DNA from: an uncultured Bacteroidales bacterium
GTDB lineage: Bacteria; Bacteroidota; Bacteroidia; Bacteroidales; Paludibacteraceae
NCBI GenBank assembly: GCA_900556095.1
Contig: USNU01000106.1
Span: 1 to 5,862 of the forward strand
Length of the DNA: 5,862 nucleotides
Direction: 5' to 3'
The notes beneath the pieces were generated by a model. That model was not told the origin of the DNA. It was given only the letters and a program-made list of their open reading frames with translations, and did not search any database. This document shows, one piece after another, positions 5,773-5,862 of this stretch (its first letter is position 1; every line of letters begins with the position of its first letter). The position numbers and the translations under genes are program-made.

Positions 5773-5862
5773 ATGAATAGAGATGTAATCATAGCCTGCG
5801 ATTTTGCTTCGGCAGAGGCTACGTATGCTTTCTTTGGCAAGTTCACCGAGGAAAAAACTTTT
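5773..5862 (+). CDS. pyrF: Orotidine 5'-phosphate decarboxylase, N-terminus (cut by window edge)
   Basis: The first 30 codons read MNRDVIIACDFASAEATYAF and continue to FTEEKTF at the edge. The segment D-V-I-I-A-x-D-F is the first barrel strand of OMP decarboxylase, with D10 in the position of the conserved aspartate that contacts the OMP ribose. The following A-S-A-E-A-T-x-x-F helix fits the class 1 (about 230-240 residue) family of Firmicutes and Proteobacteria rather than the longer type 2 enzyme I recall in Bacteroides. The catalytic D-x-K-x-x-D motif lies outside the window. The 23-base gap after pyrD and the pathway context support cotranscription. It would convert OMP to UMP, the final step. 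Confidence 0.85.
   Translation, partial: MNRDVIIACDFASAEATYAFFGKFTEEKTF

Overview
This window most likely comes from a member of the Bacteroidota, probably the order Bacteroidales. All three promoters I can place carry the phylum's -7 signature TAnnTTTGC. No gene has a convincingly spaced Shine-Dalgarno site. The secreted protein is built from beta-sandwich modules with a Bacteroidales-style C-terminal tail. The incomplete minus-strand gene at the left edge opens like a Bacteroides THUMP-domain RNA methyltransferase. I cannot name a genus.

Layout. Positions 1-54 hold the first 18 codons of the leftward methyltransferase gene, with its promoter at 71-102. A 540-base divergent intergenic region follows. 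It contains an array of 11-bp repeats (201-233 and 238-292) and the promoter of the next gene (470-487). Positions 595-2475 encode a 626-residue secreted, multi-domain beta-sandwich protein with three cadherin-like/Ig-like modules and no visible catalytic motif. It is followed by a short 7-bp repeat and a strong intrinsic terminator (2519-2553). An AT-rich spacer leads to the promoter at 2749-2780.

From 2837 to the right edge runs a pyrimidine biosynthesis operon, pyrC-pyrK-pyrD-pyrF. PyrC closes carbamoyl-aspartate to dihydroorotate. The PyrD (class 1B)-PyrK pair oxidises it to orotate, passing electrons through FMN, 2Fe-2S and FAD to NAD+, a form suited to anaerobes. PyrF (cut by the edge) decarboxylates OMP to UMP. 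The orotate phosphoribosyltransferase step (PyrE) and the aspartate transcarbamoylase step (PyrB/PyrI) are not in the window.

Points of interest. (1) The three promoters share an extended core, an A-tract plus GTACyTTTGC. (2) The PyrC is an N-terminally short form whose start is fixed by an in-frame stop. (3) PyrF looks like the class 1 type rather than the longer type I associate with Bacteroides, so the cluster resembles those of Clostridia. (4) A 112-bp stretch between pyrK and pyrD is an 8-bp-periodic repeat whose halves form a long imperfect inverted repeat. (5) An 11-bp (one helical turn) repeat array lies upstream of the secreted protein gene and shares the word TATCAACC with the pyrK-pyrD array. 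I see no CRISPR array, tRNA, rRNA, insertion sequence or defence system, and I do not claim a wholly new system here.
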